Assembly (NCBI RefSeq): GCF_000381545.1
Contig: NZ_KB906689.1
Coordinates: 57,890-121,889, forward strand
Direction of reading: 5' to 3'
Origin: Rhodonellum psychrophilum GCM71 = DSM 17998
GTDB lineage: Bacteria > Bacteroidota > Bacteroidia > Cytophagales > Cyclobacteriaceae
Length of the DNA stretch: 64,000 bases
Shown: one piece after another, positions 63,231 through 64,000 of the stretch
How the letters are laid out: the number at the start of each line of letters is the position of its first letter
How positions within the stretch are numbered: the stretch's first letter is position 1
Made by a program: the position numbers and the translations under genes
The notes under the pieces: generated by a model
What the model was told of the DNA's origin: nothing
The model's input: only the letters and a program-made list of their open reading frames with translations
The model's database searches: none

Positions 63231-63656
63231 TAATGTAATTTATAGCTGAATCATCAATAAACGACTTCGCTTAGTTGTAAATCCCGAAATATACTTTGGG
63301 TTAACTGTTAGGCGTTGAAAATGCAAGAAGTTCAGACTAGGTGAAGTCAAAAACAGCAAACAAAGACTGGATGTTAAGCAATTTCAGATTGGATTGAGAT
63401 TGATAGTGAGTCACACAAGTAGAAATGAAAGTCAAGCAGTAAGATCCACTTTTGAAAAAAGAAATCTTTCAGGATGAGGAGAAATGAAGCAAAGAGTGTA
63501 AGTCTTGTGACTACCTTAATAAACACCATTCAATCTAGTCCAATCTTTTTCAGCCACTATCTTACGTACTGATTCTACTTTATTAAAATCTTCAACTTGA
63601 CGGTGGTAAAAAAGAGATGCCAAACATGATTGTAAATGAGGGCCTTATTCTTGATT
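63212..63656. other. Spacer with repeat copy D
   Basis: No gene. Copy D of the dispersed repeat lies reversed at about 63315-63375. The rest is AT-rich. Confidence 0.45.
63315..63375 (-). repeat. Dispersed repeat, copy D (front part, reversed)
   Basis: On the minus strand: CAGTCTTTGTT, then TTTTTGACTTCACC, then GTCTGAACTTCTTGC and TTTTCAACGCC, matching copies A and C. Confidence 0.5.
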
Positions 63657-63866
63657 TCATTTCATTGTCTTCTTTTTTTTGGAGTATTTTCTGTAAATGA
63701 TAAAGGTGAAGAAGATAAAAACTCCTAGAAATATAACTTTTAAGATTTTGTTGCTGTCGAATCCTGAGATGATTTCAGGCATGATATCGAGTTTCGAAAC
63801 GACTCTGAAAATGATCATGAGCGAGAGTGAAAGCAAGAAAAACCATTTAACTGGAGAATTTTCCAT
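63657..63866 (-). CDS. Small membrane protein, hypothetical
   Basis: A 69-residue protein with two hydrophobic segments (about residues 8-24 and 42-58) and a lysine-rich tail (YRKYSKKKKTMK), which fits a two-helix membrane protein with both ends inside. No motif is known to me and there is no coupled neighbour, so the call is moderate. Confidence 0.5.
   Translation of the reverse strand: MENSPVKWFFLLSLSLMIIFRVVSKLDIMPEIISGFDSNKILKVIFLGVFIFFTFIIYRKYSKKKKTMK
63690..63765. other. Interior of the small membrane protein gene; no separate element
   Basis: Checked for further copies of the dispersed repeat and for promoter motifs; none seen inside this stretch. Confidence 0.2.
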
Positions 63867-63967
63867 CTAATTTGACCCTATTTGAAATTTATTCCTTTTG
63901 GCAATGGTTGGAATTACGAATTGGAAAACAGTTGAAGGTGACACAGATCACTTTTTTGAGGAAAAAA

Positions 63968-64000
63968 ATGGAGAATCACAAGGAAATTGAGTTGCAGTTA
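63968..64000 (+). CDS. Possible start of a gene cut by the right edge
   Basis: ATG at 63968 is preceded by GAGG (63958-63961) and opens a frame MENHKEIELQL that runs off the window. Only 11 codons are visible, so identity is unknown. Confidence 0.35.
   Translation, partial: MENHKEIELQL

Noticed and set aside
1..64000. CRISPR arrays, tRNA or rRNA genes
   Set aside because: No regularly spaced direct repeats, cloverleaf sequences or rRNA-like stretches were seen on either strand.

Overview
The window looks like a Bacteroidota chromosome, most likely Cytophagales close to Cyclobacteriaceae. The evidence is paired SusC/SusD genes, a FecI/FecR sigma pair, TAnnTTTG-type -7 promoter elements, weak Shine-Dalgarno sites and AT-rich spacers with many short hairpins. 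This placement rests on gene families and style only; there is no rRNA gene. I found no rRNA, tRNA or CRISPR array.

Layout. (1) 1-4586: the tail of a conjugative or mobilizable element on the + strand: a VirD4/TraG-type coupling protein cut by the left edge, an M23 peptidase, a tiny ORF, an ArdC-type antirestriction protein and two mobile-element proteins. (2) 4764-17355: a lipoprotein, then a defence block. It holds a PD-(D/E)XK nuclease, a single-TRD half HsdS, HsdM, RhuM, a full HsdS, a DUF3800 protein with an unknown partner, HsdR and a YgjP-like metallopeptidase. Between the unknown gene and hsdR lie a candidate structured small RNA on the opposite strand and a decayed copy of the hsdR 5' end. 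(3) 17356-18594: gene-poor scar sequence. (4) 18595-62376: a long run dominated by phosphorus scavenging. It includes FecI-FecR-TonB receptor-purple acid phosphatase; SusC-SusD-phosphodiesterase with a divergent TetR regulator; a PhoA-type alkaline phosphatase; SusC-SusD-phospholipase C-phosphoesterase; a phosphonate module (PhnZ-like oxygenase, phosphonatase-like HAD enzyme, MFS-like carrier, FAD oxidoreductase, XRE-cupin regulator); another phosphoesterase with a LamG-like front; an endonuclease/exonuclease/phosphatase lipoprotein; an Oar-like TonB receptor; and an ArnT-like glycosyltransferase convergent with a PAP2 phosphatase. (5) 62600-64000: a TonB-receptor remnant, a repeat copy, a small membrane protein and the possible start of a gene cut by the right edge.

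How the genes fit together. Surface and periplasmic esterases would release phosphate or small phosphorylated compounds from nucleotides, phospholipids and other organophosphates. Three TonB-type systems would carry products across the outer membrane. The cytoplasmic phosphonate genes would cleave C-P bonds. Two transcription units in this region, susC at 37921 and the PhnZ-like gene at 47584, share an identical promoter plan: TTAA(C/T) half-sites repeated every 11 bp, then exactly 21 bp, then a perfect TAnnTTTG element. I propose this as a PHO-box-like promoter; weaker versions sit before other genes of the region. Function calls rest on motifs read by eye; no database search was possible.
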